Positions 1 through 13,289 of a stretch of DNA of 64,000 nt are shown in pieces. The notes under the pieces are model-generated. The model saw only the letters and a program-made list of their open reading frames with translations. It did not search any database and was not told the DNA's origin. Position 1 is the first letter of the stretch. Each line of letters starts with the position of its first letter. The stretch spans positions 6,076,001-6,140,000 of the forward strand of contig CM082577.2 of the NCBI GenBank assembly GCA_040954595.2, given 5' to 3'. The DNA comes from Balanoglossus misakiensis. Lineage: Eukaryota > Hemichordata. The translations under genes and the position numbers were made by a program.

Positions 1-942
1 TGCAATTACTGTAGATATTAGTTATCTTCCATTTATAGGCGTAAATGCATGTCTTACAACAAAAGATTGTTTCATTGCCCGAATTTACACATAAAGTCTG
101 GAGAGAAATTATTGCAAAAACGACAAACTTTTTTTTTATTCAAAACACCACAGAGGGCGCTACTAACATCGCAAGACTAGTATGGCGCGAGCTTGTGGTT
201 GATGTGACAAGATAACGCAGTCTTGAATAATAGCCCACGTTCTCGGAATTTAATTGAATGTTGAAAACAAGTCATTATCAGCGGATAATCTTGTTTTTCC
301 ATTACTCACCATCAGAGTACAATTCTCAACGATTTCTTTCCCCGAAGTCATCAATTGAGTTCCTCAATGATGACGAAATCCAAAGTCCGAAACTGAAGTG
401 AATGATGACTACCGAGGAGCCGGACACAATGAAATGTTAGATCATCAGGTGTGAAGCTCTCTCCGCATCCGTTCATTTAAAAGTGGAATCGCCTAGCTTT
501 ATGCGCGGGCAATAAACGGCATGATGTCGACATTGAACTTTTCTCTTTGCAAAACGAATCACCAAAGCCCACCACAAATTGTTTCCTCTCCCCCTCCTAT
601 CTAGGTGTCAGCAAGACCTTGAGTCTTGAATATTTGAAAGTACTCTCACTCACTCACTCACTCACTCACTCACTCACTCACTCACTCACTCACTCTCTGT
701 GTGTCGGCCTGCCTGCCTCTGTCTCTCTCCCCCTTTCTCTCTCCAGATCTGATTCACAACCAACCAACCTCGCCCCAGTACTTCATGCACCAATGCAAAC
801 TACTTGTGGCGCACACTCGACAAAATACACTCATACGCTTTTCCTAGAATAAGACCGCCACCCGTTATAATAAAAACATGATCCATCGCCCCATTAAACA
901 TCCTGTCAACTGCAGTTAGAGGTGAAGGATCTCTTTTCTTAC
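1..942. other. Non-coding: next intron of the Rab gene, left edge
   Basis: The splice donor of Rab exon 2 lies at 941-942 on the minus strand, so this stretch should be the following intron, continuing past the left edge. I searched the minus strand for the next Rab block (the WDTAGQE switch II region) and did not find it. A CT-rich microsatellite lies at 642-744. The rest shows nothing recognisable. Confidence 0.5.
642..744. repeat. (ACTC)n microsatellite running into CT-rich DNA
   Basis: About 13 tandem copies of ACTC occupy 642-695, followed by a pyrimidine-rich stretch of CTGT, CTCT and CCCT words to about 744. The open frame across it, encoding repeated THSL, is a by-product of the repeat. 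It lies inside an intron of the Rab gene. Confidence 0.9.
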
Positions 943-1050
943 TGAGAATCCAATCCCTACGGTGGCCGAGAAGGACCCTGGGAACCGCTTCTGTTCAAAC
1001 TGCACCAGTAGAGACGTTTTGCCAACTCCGCTGTCTCCAACCAGAATTGT
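943..1050 (-). CDS. RAB26/37: RAB26/RAB37-type small GTPase, exon 2 (P-loop and switch I), gene partial
   Basis: This 108-nt exon encodes 36 residues in phase 0, starting TILVGDSGVGKTSLLVQF. The acceptor CAG is at 1051-1053 and the donor GTAAGA begins at 942. GDSGVGKT is the Walker A/P-loop that binds the nucleotide phosphates and Mg2+, and the T of ATVGI is the switch I threonine. The wording LVGDSGVGKT with GSFSATVGI points to the RAB26/RAB37 branch, which acts in regulated secretion, mast-cell and secretory granules and synaptic-vesicle autophagy. The second glycine of VGIGF stands where most Rabs have Asp. Switch II, NKAD, SAK and the prenylated tail would follow in exons left of the window. 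Joined to the exon at 13290-13493 it keeps one frame and yields 104 residues. RAB26 and RAB37 cannot be told apart from this part. Confidence 0.9.
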
Positions 1051-1317
1051 CTGGAAAAAAGAATAAAACCACAAAAATCACAAATAATTCAGAATTGGCG
1101 TCAGAAAATAAAGTAGGGCAAGGCACCCAGAGAGACGGGTGACGTTACGATCATCATTGAGTAGGCCGACATCATGATGCCCCGAAAGTCCACCTCTATA
1201 TTACCAAATCTTTAATTTGCTTCAAACCTGTCTGATTAAAGGCCTATTTGTATTTAGCAGCTGATTTGGTCTTGGTGCCTCTATAAGAATACACAAAATC
1301 TTCCCTGGGCTAGAATT

Positions 1318-1331
1318 ATTGCCATGGTGAC
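1318..1331 (+). promoter_or_regulatory. RFX X-box-like palindrome
   Basis: ATTGCCATGGTGAC fits the RFX-factor consensus RYYNYY-N2-RRNRAC at every position. It lies in Rab intron 1, about 270 bp upstream of exon 2 on the minus strand. Binding is inferred from the motif only. Confidence 0.4.
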
Positions 1332-1967
1332 CGAATGAAGTAAATGCAATTGTCGTTCTGACAGCGGTTTATGGCTTGTGGCCGATGCGTTGTTCCGACA
1401 AACGGATTTCGTCTGGCAATGACGGTTTTGTAATGATGTTTAATTTTAGAGCAAAGACGACGAGACTGTGTGGTCGCTCCGGGGAACTCCTTGAGTTTTC
1501 AACAGCGACCTAATACGCAGAGGTTACACATGATCAAATCGCGAACTGTTTCACCATGGTTACGGAATGGACTGCGTCAGCTGCAAAACCCTACATAAAT
1601 TCACTATTAGTTCAATAGATTTCCGCTTTAGCTGAAATTGTCGACGTGTAGCTGTATATCTGAGGAGGAAAATGTTTCTCCTCGCATCGGCTGCATATTC
1701 AAAGGTAAAATGATGGGCCAACTGAGTCGTGTACCTCAGCGGAAGTGACGTCATTGAGATGCGTGTACTATTCTAGGCAAACTGAAAGAAGCGCGAAGGC
1801 CCATTATGCCATTTTATTCTGTACTAATCACCGACCTCGTTATTGCAATGAAGTCATGATCAGGTGCAGCCCCCTCATTCGTGAGCAGAATTCGAAAACT
1901 TTTACTTGTCTTTCTCATGCAACTCACGTTCAAGTATAATATTGTAATAATGGTGAAATAAGCTATT

Positions 1968-2199
1968 TTCATGACCCCCATATGACCTTGCATCCTCGTA
2001 CTTCCGTTGGTGAGAATCCACCAGGTTGACTAAAACCTCTACAAACAATCTATAATTGCAACTTTAGTCAATAAATTAGGTACTGAATTACAAAAGTGAC
2101 TCTTTTCAATAACTTTTCTTGACCCAAAATATTGAATTTTGACAACCCCATACCAACGGAAGTACAAGGATGTTGACTAGGTCATATAGGGGTCATGAA
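1968..2199. mobile_element. MITE-like element with ~48 bp terminal inverted repeats
   Basis: The left arm, 1968-2011, begins TTCATGACCCCCATATGACC. The right arm, 2150-2199, read on the other strand, begins TTCATGACCCCTATATGACC. Both continue into CATCCT(C/T)GTACTTCCGTTGGT, with one 3-4 nt indel and a few mismatches. The AT-rich centre of about 140 bp has no reading frame. I could not settle a target-site duplication. Terminal inverted repeats around a small non-coding core are typical of a non-autonomous DNA transposon; a transcribed foldback repeat is the alternative. Confidence 0.65.
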
Positions 2200-5100
2200 G
2201 GTGACATTACCCACATCACCTGTTCCCTAGATTATTCATATTATTAGAATTCCGCTTGACAGATCTTCCTGTTTCCATGGTTTCAGGCGATCGGGACTAT
2301 TTTTAAATATTTAAATATACAGGAAAACCTGATCACACGTGAGCGGAATTCAGAAATTTGCATTTCTCTCCCCAGATAGTAAGCTTATGGTTGACAGAAA
2401 TATAATCTTCTGCACCATCTTTGTCTGACGCAAATATATTAATCTTTTTCCCCGAAGTTCTCTATTACTAGTTTGAACGCCATACGTAAATAAAACGATG
2501 CGCCGACATTCTTAATTTGTCACGAAATCGGTGAGCTGTCAAGGCGTTCATGCATTTCTATTGACGTGTCTGTCTTTCCAGTGCGAAAAGTCAGCTATCT
2601 CAGGTATTCCCATTATAGGACCCCGAAAAAAAGTAATTACGAGTTTCCATTAAATTGAATTCCGACGGAATGAGAACTATGTCCCGCAAATCTTCTCTAC
2701 CTCGCGTCCATCAATCAGGTGCGTTACTTACGAGTGAGCGGAGTGACCTTGATATACACGTGTTAAATAATCCATCCACTGTGATCCAATCTCTCAGCGT
2801 ACAAGCAGACTCGATATTTAATAGAGGGCAAGAGGTCGTACACCTATCGTCACTTTTCGGTCGGCCGACGTGACTCTGCTATGATTGCAATACCGTGGTC
2901 AGGTGACATCTGGCAGGGGACCCTTTGACTTTTTACCTTGCGAACGTTCCAGGGAAAGTTCATGCGATCATCAACAGTTTGAACTTGAAAATATACATCA
3001 AACCCGTCTTCAGCAGCCAGTCAAGGGACTTTCCTAAACTGGCCTTTATAGACAGGTAATGCACATGTAAATTGCTCGGTTCCAGGTAAACTTTTTTTTG
3101 CGAGACAACGGTTTACACTTCCGTGATTTACATCAACATGTCGACCATAGCGTGAGATGACTCCGTAAAATGTCATTTCATTTGTTGCAGCAATGAAGTA
3201 AAAGTCGTTTAACGCCCTCGTCAAATTTATTTCTTCCTCCACAATCTCGTCTGGCTAAACGTGACAGCGCTGGGGATAACTCGGAGTATTTTATACAGAA
3301 GGAAACGGGGGTCGACAGGTAAAATTCTAAGTAAAACTGAGAAGTGTACATCTTTACATAATAAAAAACCCGAACATATCGTATTAATGACGAACATTTT
3401 CATTAAATAGCTGAATTCAATTACTTGCACGGGACTTTCGGTTAACTTGAATGTAATAAATTCCGAATTAATTGTCATAATTATTTAAAATAATATCGCG
3501 CCTTATCGCCTTAAGCGGCCAACTTTATACGCCGTTTCGGACTATGTTTCCGTGAATTGTGAACGCAGGTCACGACTCGTCCATTCCTTGGGGATTGATT
3601 TCGTATTCGGATTGTTTTGTTGTTCACAGATAAGACCTCGCCGTAAAAGCTTGATGGCGCTAGAATATCGCGGAATGGCTGCGGCAACCATTTTAGACTA
3701 AAAGGCCTATAAATTCGACGAGTTAACACTCGCGATAAGTCTTTTGGCGCTCTAAACGGAATGGGGATGTTGCAAATTTCGAACAGAGACCGATTCCAAC
3801 GTGAGTGATGATTTCTTTTTCAATTTTCAAAAAAGTGGCGCAGGTGATCAGACGACCACAATGCGCGCCCTTTTGAAATTCTGACAGAGCGCCTATACGA
3901 AGACTTCAGGGCGCGTCTGCGGGTCAGCAGATGAGACGGCTGAGTTCAATTCATTAAGATTCTAATCTCGGCAGTTATTTTGCACCGTGTACCGCGGTTG
4001 AATTACAAATACGGGGACTAATGATTGCAACGAACCGCCGGAAAGCACCGCTGCAGGGTGGGTAGTGGCAAAGAATCTTAGTAAACGGTGACGTCACATA
4101 CGACGCTCTTATTATTTACTACCGGACAGGCCAGAATAAAAATTACAATAAGAGGCGAGAAAAAGAAAACTTCCACGTGCATTGTAACTTAAACGGTGAA
4201 TTTCAATTACTTGTTGGTTGACTTAGAAGTAATTACATAACTGTCACTTTAAAAGTGACCCGTTGTTTCATTGCAAACCGGTGGCTTATTGACTTTAATC
4301 AAAATGCTCATTTCTTCTCCAAGTAGTACACCGACAGCCTGAGATGACAGCGCAAGCGAGGAGCGGCAAAGGAGATAAAAGCTTACCAATTTGGATCATT
4401 TTAACATGTCAATATTAATATGGCACACGTGTCAATGTATACACTTCTTGAAGGTATTACAATCCCTATTCGTTAAAACTAACATTTGCGTAAACAGGCA
4501 GAGAGATACGCAGTCCCATGTCAGTCCGCCAGTTTGTTCACTTGACTATATGCGCGAGCATTCACATCACTCATTTAGCAACCAACGCCTCCACTCTCAG
4601 GCTGTCTCGAGAGAAATCACGAAGGAATCCCTAAAGTGTGGAGAAATTAAATGACTGGTATTTACTCTGTCAGCTAGCCCATGTGTGTACTGTCAGTGTT
4701 GATTGCATTCAGGTCCGGACATGAATTCATTTGTAAATAATTACATGTAATTCACCAAACAGTTAATTAATTAATGACCATGACAGTTACTCACACACAG
4801 GCATAGTTGAAAAACATGGATGATTGGCTGTTTAGCTGAGTATGCTGCGGGAGTGTTGAACAAGATCAAGATAGTGTGGTCAAGACACAGACTGAATGGA
4901 AACACTGAAAGCGTAGCCCAAGTGTTACATCTAATGCACCTTTAAAAGCGACAACGACCATGAATATCACGGGTGAAACAATTTTGGTAGATAACGAACG
5001 GTATGACGTTTAGAAGGATTCTTTGCCTGAATGTCGCCACTGAAAGGTTATGTCAACGCCTCGGCGTTCGTCCTGAGGACTTTTCCTGCCATATAAGTAC

Positions 5101-6150
5101 ATTTAACATGTTTGCTTTTGATACATTTGTTTAGATTTCACAATCGACGGTGTATGTTTTTGAATTACTCAAGTCTGTAGCGCACTACATCAGCAAATGA
5201 GACGGAGAGTCCATCAGCGCAAAAAAAAGTCTCGAACACTCAGCAGACCTTGCCGAAGAGATAACAGAATACTGACAGCCATCGCATTAATCTCAACCCT
5301 AAAGTAGTCTGTATTCTTGACAAAAGAGACTCCTTCAACCATCTTTCACTTCAAGTATTGCTTTCAGAATGTTTTCTTACTGGCGTTATTCTCGAGCGCC
5401 AGGGAAGCACTTAGCCGACATATCGTTCAAGTACGCGCTGGCGATGACGCTGTACGCGTCGACTCTTGCGCAATCTAAACGGACACAAACATCCCGAAAT
5501 GGGGGGCTGTCGAGCACATCTCAGATCAAAATCGACCTAAAATACCGCCGAGAAGAGAAACTTATTAAGATGTATGAGGAGAGCACAATGACCTTACAGC
5601 AGCTTCGTTGCCAGGAAACAAAACTGACGTGTTACTGACAGCTGTAGTCGTCTGAACAGCCAACCAACAGTCTCTGGGTACGCTCTGGTTGACATGGAAA
5701 CGGTGAAAAGCAATAATAAGATCATAAAACCCAAAGCACATTAAAGGCAGAGTTTCGATATCAATATTCATAAAAACGAGGCGTTTTAATATTGTGCCTT
5801 CAGCAATATTTGATCAAAAATACACAAGTCGGCATCAATCTAACTCACGCGAGACATTTGATTTTCAATCGTAAAAACCACGTCGGTATTATTTTGCCTG
5901 TTGAAATGCTAGTCTTATTTTATTTTTTATTGTTTTCGTTCCGAATAAGTAGTTATATGTTTTCCTCTTGCATGTAGGAAATATAAAATAAATACGACGA
6001 TATGATCACCAGAATTCCTGTGGGTCAAATGGTCAATGACTATAGCAGTCTTGTGAGAGCAGATCTACTAGAGCGCAGCTGATGCACGATTTTTTTTCCA
6101 TTTCATGATGTCGTATCAACTGATGTATCATGTCTGCCAAGGTGCCTGCG

Positions 6151-6397
6151 TCTGTCTGTCTGTCTGTATGTATGTATGTATGTATGTATGTATGTATGTA
6201 TGTATGTATGTATGTATGTATGTATGTATGTATGTATGTATGTATGTATGTATGTATGTATGTATGTATGTATGTATGTATGTATGTATGTATGTATGTA
6301 TGTATGTATGTATGTATGTATGTATGTCTTTCTGTCCGTCCGTCCGTCCGTCCGCCTGTCTGTCTGTCCGTCTGTCTGTCTGTCCGTCTGTCTGTCT
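6151..6397. repeat. Compound tetranucleotide array (CTGT)n-(ATGT)n-(CCGT/CTGT)n
   Basis: Four TCTG units (from 6151) lead into an almost perfect ATGT array of about 40 units to 6327. Blocks of CCGT and CTGT follow to 6397. All three forward frames stay open across it and give MYVC-type or SVRP-type repeats, an artefact of a stop-free tetranucleotide. Confidence 0.97.
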
Positions 6398-9300
6398 AAA
6401 ATTGGTGCAGAGGCAGTATTCAGAAAGTGCAGGTTACTTTTTATCCAACCTAACCCGACCTACATTATCGAGACTCGTTTCGCTAATTACTTTTGGTCAC
6501 ACGCTGTGTGTTCTTTAAGAATGGGTGAATCGCATTTGACATCATTGCCAGAATACACGCAAAGGGAGGAAAGAATGCATATATTTTACATTTACTTATT
6601 ATAGAGCAACGTAAGTGAAAAGTACCCACATCAGTCTAAAAGCGTCTTCAAGTTTCATACATTGCCTACAAGCGCGTGCCCAAGTCTTCTGATAGCCATG
6701 TGGTGGCACATTTTTTTCGCGTGGCCACCCAAGTGATAATATGTGATTGGCTCGATCCCCATTTTCCGTGGTAACTGTGGCCTATATATCCATGCACAGT
6801 TGACCATATTACAACTACATGTACTTTATATATTATGGACTCTCGCAATATATGGGCACAGCCAGTTGCGATGATATTGATCGTCCCAGCGGGAATATTA
6901 ATATTAATATTGAATAGCGCGCGTACATGACATACATGCATACATTTTTGTCCAAAAGCGATGACAGTTACCAAACCTAAATTGGGTAAAATGCATTATT
7001 TTCACCAGGGAGTCCAGTCTATCATTTCCCGCGCAGCCGACAGTTGGGAAAAGCTTGAGTATCAGAACAGAAAGAAAATGTTGAGAAAAGGTGAAGCAGC
7101 TCTAAATTTCACACAGCTATGATGCAACAATCTAAGCGCTAAGGCAATGCATGACGGGAAAATGTAAATCATTCTGCCACTCGCCCTTTACGACAACAGG
7201 AGAGCCACTGTGGAAATTTCAGAGACATTTTACGCTCAGAAATCAAGAATCCGTGTCTACAGGGAATTAGTGGTGAATAATATCACGGTGAAGAAAAATA
7301 AGTAGTCCATCCACCCGTACCTATAAACCATGTTTGTACAGAAATGAGGTAGGCCAATATTGGGGTCAGCCATCATGACCTATACACATTTGCCCACCGG
7401 CAAAGTGAAAAAACTCCCAGTGGACTGGTTACAGCAGAATTAATTAAATTGCAAGCAGTGTTGCGTGACATTACATTTAAATTAATTAATTGGCGAAAAC
7501 CGACGGGTATCCCCGGCTCTACGACGCGACAAGCCCGGGGACTGTTTAATACCGCGGGCACAGCCCCTGTAGTGCTGAGCAGACGACACCCGTGTCGAAA
7601 TATTGGTCTATGACGAATTGAAAGCAACAAATTATGGCGCGGGAATCGTGAGCAGCTGCGCGACTGCAACATTGCTCTTTCTTGTCCACGTGACAGCAGA
7701 GGAATTTGGGTAAATGTCAACCGTGAAAAAAAAATTAAATTCTTATACTACGTCTTTTATTCAAATGATCGATCAGTGTCAGGTGATGTCAATAGAATGC
7801 CGATAATAATCTTAGCGTAATTGCCCCAGTTGTGAAATGGCCACTTCATTAGCTGTCTTTCACGCAGCGAAGTGCAACCAAAGGGTTACAATGTTTGTCA
7901 TTAGCTTATGGGTATTTGAGGAAATGAATACGATGATGGAATGCTATTTCTTGGATAAAACGCTAATAAATTCGGGGAAATGGCCGAAAAGCATTGCGTG
8001 CGTGCATTGCTATACATGAATACCGGATTAAATGACTCACTTATGCCATTTCGGTTATTTCAGTTTCTCTAGAGAGAATCCGGGTTGGAACAACTCAACT
8101 CGCACCCTGCATAAAGAAATGACATAGTATGTAATTTATTTTGGTTTCAACCAAAAATTAAACGGTGGAAGCACTTGCATGAAATGTCCATCATTGTACA
8201 GGGCGTGCGTTGAGCTGTTACTACTGTCGAAAACAAAAATGTTGAATATTTACTGAGATTTTACTTTCAATTATGAAAGATGTCATATGGGAATCTATAT
8301 GGCGTGCTATCTCTCTTGCGAGACTTGTGATTAATTGATTAAACTCTGGCGCGCGATCTAACGCATAGCCACAAAATATTGTAGGGCAAAGAGAGGGGGC
8401 GGTCCGGCATCATTATTTTACTGGTTGCTTGAAGAGAGATCGTGATTGTTCTATTGATGCAATCAGTGTGGCAGATGAGAACTCCATCAGTAGTCAAGTC
8501 GCATCATATCTCCGTGTGAGAAATGGCGACGGATCGACACCCCTGTCGTTGGTATTAACACCTCGCAAAATGGCCACAATACAAAACCAATTTTATAATT
8601 ATAACAAAATTGATAACAAAAACCCTCTCCACAAATTACATAGAACATCGTCAGGGTTACTGAGTTTACGGGTCACGTTTACTTTTTGAAGTTAACGTGT
8701 TTCATTCTAGTGTTCAAAACGCAGGTGTGTGACTGTCAAAGAGGACACTACGTCACGCCGCATTCCAACCTTGAAAACTAACTGATTCAGCCTCTTTAAG
8801 AAAAATGAACAGCGCTGTAAGCTACTACACGACTACTCATGCAAAACACCTGAAACAAATCATGGCTAGTGGCCCTTTGAGTGGGCAGGTAATGGCCGAA
8901 GCCTCGAACTCGTCTCCGATAAAACGAATCTGCAGCTGCTAAAACGCTACAAGGCGGCCATTTGTCTTTTTGCAAATGGGCGACATGTCACTACGAGCGA
9001 ACCTACAACATGTACACTAAGTCCCCATCACTCGTTACTGTAGATGACCTCTTGCATGCATGGAGACCAAAGGCGGCGTCATGAGTTATAGTAGTAGTGG
9101 TATTGGTCATATGCATATACATGTATCTCACCAGAGACAACGAAAACCCCATCATACTATCCATTTTACGAAATCCGAGTATCTGAATTTTAGTTTGGCG
9201 TAGACGACACCATTTCCCGCCTTGACGACACCGAGCAGGCTTCGCCAGAAAGAAAGAAACGCGGCAATCCTCCTCGGCGAGAAAATAAGATTGAATAAAT

Positions 9301-9994
9301 AGGCTTCAACAAGCCTATAGATACTGCAGATAAAGAAGTCAATGTTTTCCCCCGGAGATTATTTGCGCAACTTAATCGAAACCAAAGAAAAATCCTGATA
9401 AAAGGGAAATTAAAAATGAACATCGTGCAGACAGACACCCTGACTCCTGATTACGCAGAGAAGCTGCACACGAAATATCCTGTTTATAGTATACACCAAA
9501 AAGCGAACGTTTTCTTAGAAATTGTTGTTTACTCGCAATATATTCAGCTCCCGTGTCGCTGCTCTGAAACTGAATTAAGCGGCTTGCTTTGCGCAAGACA
9601 TCACATCACAGAATCAGTAACCGTCTGTAAACCGAGAAAATGTTTCCATTGAGAAGTAATTTAATAACACGGAAGAGATATCAGCAGAATCCGTCGGGGC
9701 ATTAGTTCCGGGCACCAGAGGAAGATACTGTAGGATGCATTGTCTTTTGGTAGAACGGTGAAAGCACACGGCTTTCAGATGTCCTACGTCATAAACTACG
9801 TCATCACCTATTGAGGGGATATGAAATGGATACTGCATGAATTGTTGTATTTCTTAGAATAGAGGGGAGATCTGCGATGCGCCTATTGATAGTCATGAGT
9901 TGCTTGTAGAAAGGAATAGCGAGGTCGCATCGCTAATCACACAACCTTAAATTTCTCCAGTTACAAAATTGTATTTTCACGTTTATCTTGAAGT

Positions 9995-10009
9995 GGGGGG
10001 GGGGGGGGG
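9995..10009. repeat. Poly-G run (15 G)
   Basis: Fifteen consecutive G residues, followed at 10066-10105 by a CT-rich stretch. It lies in Rab intron 1. The length is likely polymorphic or uncertain in the assembly. Confidence 0.9.
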
Positions 10010-10835
10010 ACTTTACTTCTTTTTTTCGCGGCGAATGCGTATACATGTTCTTTTTTGCTCCGAATTCCTCTCTCTCTCCCCCTCCCCCTCTCTCTCCCTT
10101 TCTTCTTCCCATTTTTAATTTTTAACTTGGCAGAAAATTTCACTGCACTATATCACTGTATGTGTACATGCATTACTCGGCAGATCAAATTGATGAAAGT
10201 ACCGGAAATTTAATTTAGTTGATGTCCCCGTACACTGACCTATCTGACTCTGTTTATAGATAATGAAGGCATTAATGCTGACCTTTCCGTGACCCCTCGT
10301 TTCGAATTAATCCTTCTGGTAGAAATTATAGGTGATATCTTACTTTGTTCAATATAATATGACATTCACGGTTAATAGAGTTAACACAATTCATGAAAAA
10401 ATAATTTACTTAAAGTTCCCGCCAAGACGATCAACACAAAACAAAGACACGTCGACCTGCGACCGGTCACCACAGTTCATCGCACCCGAATTTGTAAAAC
10501 GGTGGTTTTTTTTTACAGTTTTCGTACACGTACGTTTCGTACGTTTTAAAGCCATTAGTGCCGCGATTACAGAGGATTACAGATTAGGCAGTAATAGTTG
10601 TTATTGATTTGATTTAGTTTGTCGTTTCACTAAATGGAGTTAAATCTCGCGGTGCTTGGGCAGCGGATACGCTGTAGTCACCGTGACGCTGCATCAGTTG
10701 GTTAATAGTAGAAGCAGTAAGCGAACTGGGGGAGTGTACGACCAAGCCAATTTACATAGATGTGAAAATATGAGGATCAAATCAAACCATGTATTTTTTG
10801 TGCAGTTCAAGCAATATCCCCATTATGTGCTAGAT

Positions 10836-10845
10836 GTCACGTGAC
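10836..10845. promoter_or_regulatory. GTCACGTGAC palindrome (CLEAR/E-box type)
   Basis: A perfect 10-bp palindrome around CACGTG, the core preferred by the bHLH-zip factors MITF/TFEB and USF. It is one of four identical copies in the window (others at 27816, 39888 and 48831). Confidence 0.4.
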
Positions 10846-13289
10846 GAGTCAGCATGACAGGCTCAAGGGTTTGACTTGAGTCTGCGCTCTTTGGCGTTGA
10901 TGAAAATTGCCCAGCATTCCGTTTGAAGTGCCCTGCCCAAAGGCGCCAGTTGGTTAGGTCACGTGGCTATCTACGTTATATGGCAATGCTTGTACTAGTA
11001 TTTGTATTTAAGTAAAGTTGAATTGCCCAGGATATGGCATTACATTATTTATCAACCGGCAAGCGAGGTGACAAAACAGAAGGGAAAACAATGACCAAGG
11101 CTTGCAAAATCGACCATTTTCTCGCCATTTGGAATGCAATGTCGCTAATAATAAACTCGGGAATGGCATATAGCAGTCAAGCACCCGAAAGTGGTTGATA
11201 GCATCAGTCATTTTGTAGTTTCAATCATCTTCGAACAGCGACCCCAGGATCATTATCAAACCACGTGACAATTGTTCTCCGTGAACAGAAAGAGCTGTAA
11301 CAGCGGGCGCGGGAAAAACAAGCACCCTGACGTCATTGTCGCGCAAATTATCCGAGAAAACCCAACCAACCAAACAAACATCTATGTTTTCAGAAGGAGG
11401 CCCATTTGCGCTTACTGATTTTAATTTCTGAACGATGCTTTAGTCCGTCTGCATAAATATGGGAGCGGAGAAGGTTACGAGAAACATCTTACGCTTGTCA
11501 CCGAGGCTATATAAATGTCGTTCACCCATCAATGCATCGCCGTTACGCGTTGCAGCGATATTATGAACTCTATCAGGCGTGCAAAATTATCAGGTTCAAA
11601 ATATATGAGTGTTCTTTGGACACACCTCGTGCCTTATGTGATTTTTCATCGTTAACTTTTGTTGAAACACCTTTGCCGTGGGCCTCTTGATCTCGATAGT
11701 TCGATATATTCTTTTCTTGTATCTCCGTAGCCCTGCAGTACAGCACGCGTGTTAAATTATTTGCCGATGACTTGCGCTGTAAATTTGAGCACAGCTTCGG
11801 GGAAACGTTTCTTCGTCTGGCATAATCATGGGGGCCGGTTCTAGCATATTGATGTACAAATGAGTCATTTATTTAGTCCAGGGGAAATAATGACTCGGTC
11901 AGCCGAGCATCTGTTTCAGAACGATGATTGCCGACGGTTGTGGCCGTTGCGTGGCCGTGCGGTCGTCACTATCACAGCCCCAAGTTTGCTGTGATGCTGG
12001 GCTGCTTGTCTGATGTGCGCTTATGCACCATAGGAGATTTAACATTACCTCTCACCGGCTACAGAGCTTGCCCAGCTCAGTTGTGGTCAAAACGCAAGGG
12101 CATTTAGGAGCCAGATATGCGAGTTGTTCGAAAGTTCTCACTGACAGAAGCTGATATGTTGTGAAACCCCCGGATGTTGGAGATTTCTGGCAGCAGTCGA
12201 GCGATCGTTAACCTTTTAACACTTTTGTTGGGGGTGACGAGTTCAAACGTTAACACCGTGACCATTGCGAGTATTTTGCTCTGACAACAGCACAGGCGCG
12301 CCATTCAATAGGCTTTCCACTGAGAAAATTACTGGATAATGTGGTCCAGCTGTTTCTGTTGTACAATCCATTCTATGAAAAAAGTTGACAAAATAGTTAA
12401 TGCGGCCGTTTTCTCTCTCGATTTAGCGCGTTTGCATTTTCTCTTGTCTACGTTGCTTTTTTCTACTTCATTGTCATGGTGACGTGAATTCTTCGGCTAT
12501 AATTCCAGAGAAAGTAAGATGGAGACCAGCAACCGTGGTTTAAACACTCGCACGACAGAATCTGGGCCTGGCCTGGGGTTGGTTCACCTGGGCCTGTTTA
12601 GCATTCATCAGACGATGCAAAGCTGATCAGTGATGGCGGTGGGGTTCAGTTCAGCATTCGCCGAGCGAACGCCTCATGACTAAACGCGCCAGGCGTTGAT
12701 GGTTTCGACTCGTTAACCTTGTTGGCACACTGATCTCAATACCGGTCGGGCCGTGTCGATTTTAGCGCGCACGAATTCGTGCACGACGTTTTTTTTAATT
12801 TGTCGCGGCAATTTTCACCGCCGCACCTGGACTCTGGTTGACCCACATTCGCCCAGATCAGCTGCTAATTGAGCATGTTGAAAGTGCGCACCGTGAAAGT
12901 AATCAGTCACCTCCCGCGTCAGTGTCAACGGTCCACTCAAAAAATTCAAAATGAATGGAACATTTGATGAGCAATCTAGGACTCAGGAAGTGTATCTTGG
13001 CAGATCTCGACCTGCTAAACGTTTCACGACGCGTAGATCACACATCTCCGAGGAAAATACACGGGATGACCGTACGACTGATTAAGGTGTGCGGTACTCG
13101 CAAATGAATTATTCGCCGACTGCTGTGAAACCCAACGGGGGACTTCTAAAAATTTGTCAGAATAAATGTGTGCGCGCATTATTTAAATGACCCGGTAAAA
13201 AAAGCATTAATATATAGTAACAGATTAGCTATATCTGTCTATCAATCAGAGATGAATTATTGAAGAATAATATATCGTATTTCTCTCAC

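Larger units (their letters stand above)
1051..13289 (-). other. Intron 1 of the RAB26/37-like gene, 12.2 kb
   Basis: The intron runs from the donor GTGAGA after residue K68 (13289 downward) to the acceptor TTCCAG at 1051. It holds an RFX X-box-like palindrome (1318-1331), CRE octamers at 1746, 4089 and 11328, a MITE-like palindromic element (1968-2199), a compound tetranucleotide array (6151-6397), a 15-G run (9995-10009), and a GTCACGTGAC palindrome (10836-10845). A TATATAAA at about 11509 has no clear gene after it. I saw no nested gene; the short open frames carry no recognisable domain and several are open on both strands. Confidence 0.75.

Noticed and set aside
6105-6604. Three overlapping frames encoding MYVC-type repeats
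   Set aside because: A stop-free ATGT microsatellite keeps every frame open; there is no gene structure.
11509-11600. TATATAAA inside Rab intron 1 as a promoter
   Set aside because: No CCAAT, CRE or plausible gene after it. The nearest CRE is about 180 bp away, and AT-rich words are frequent.
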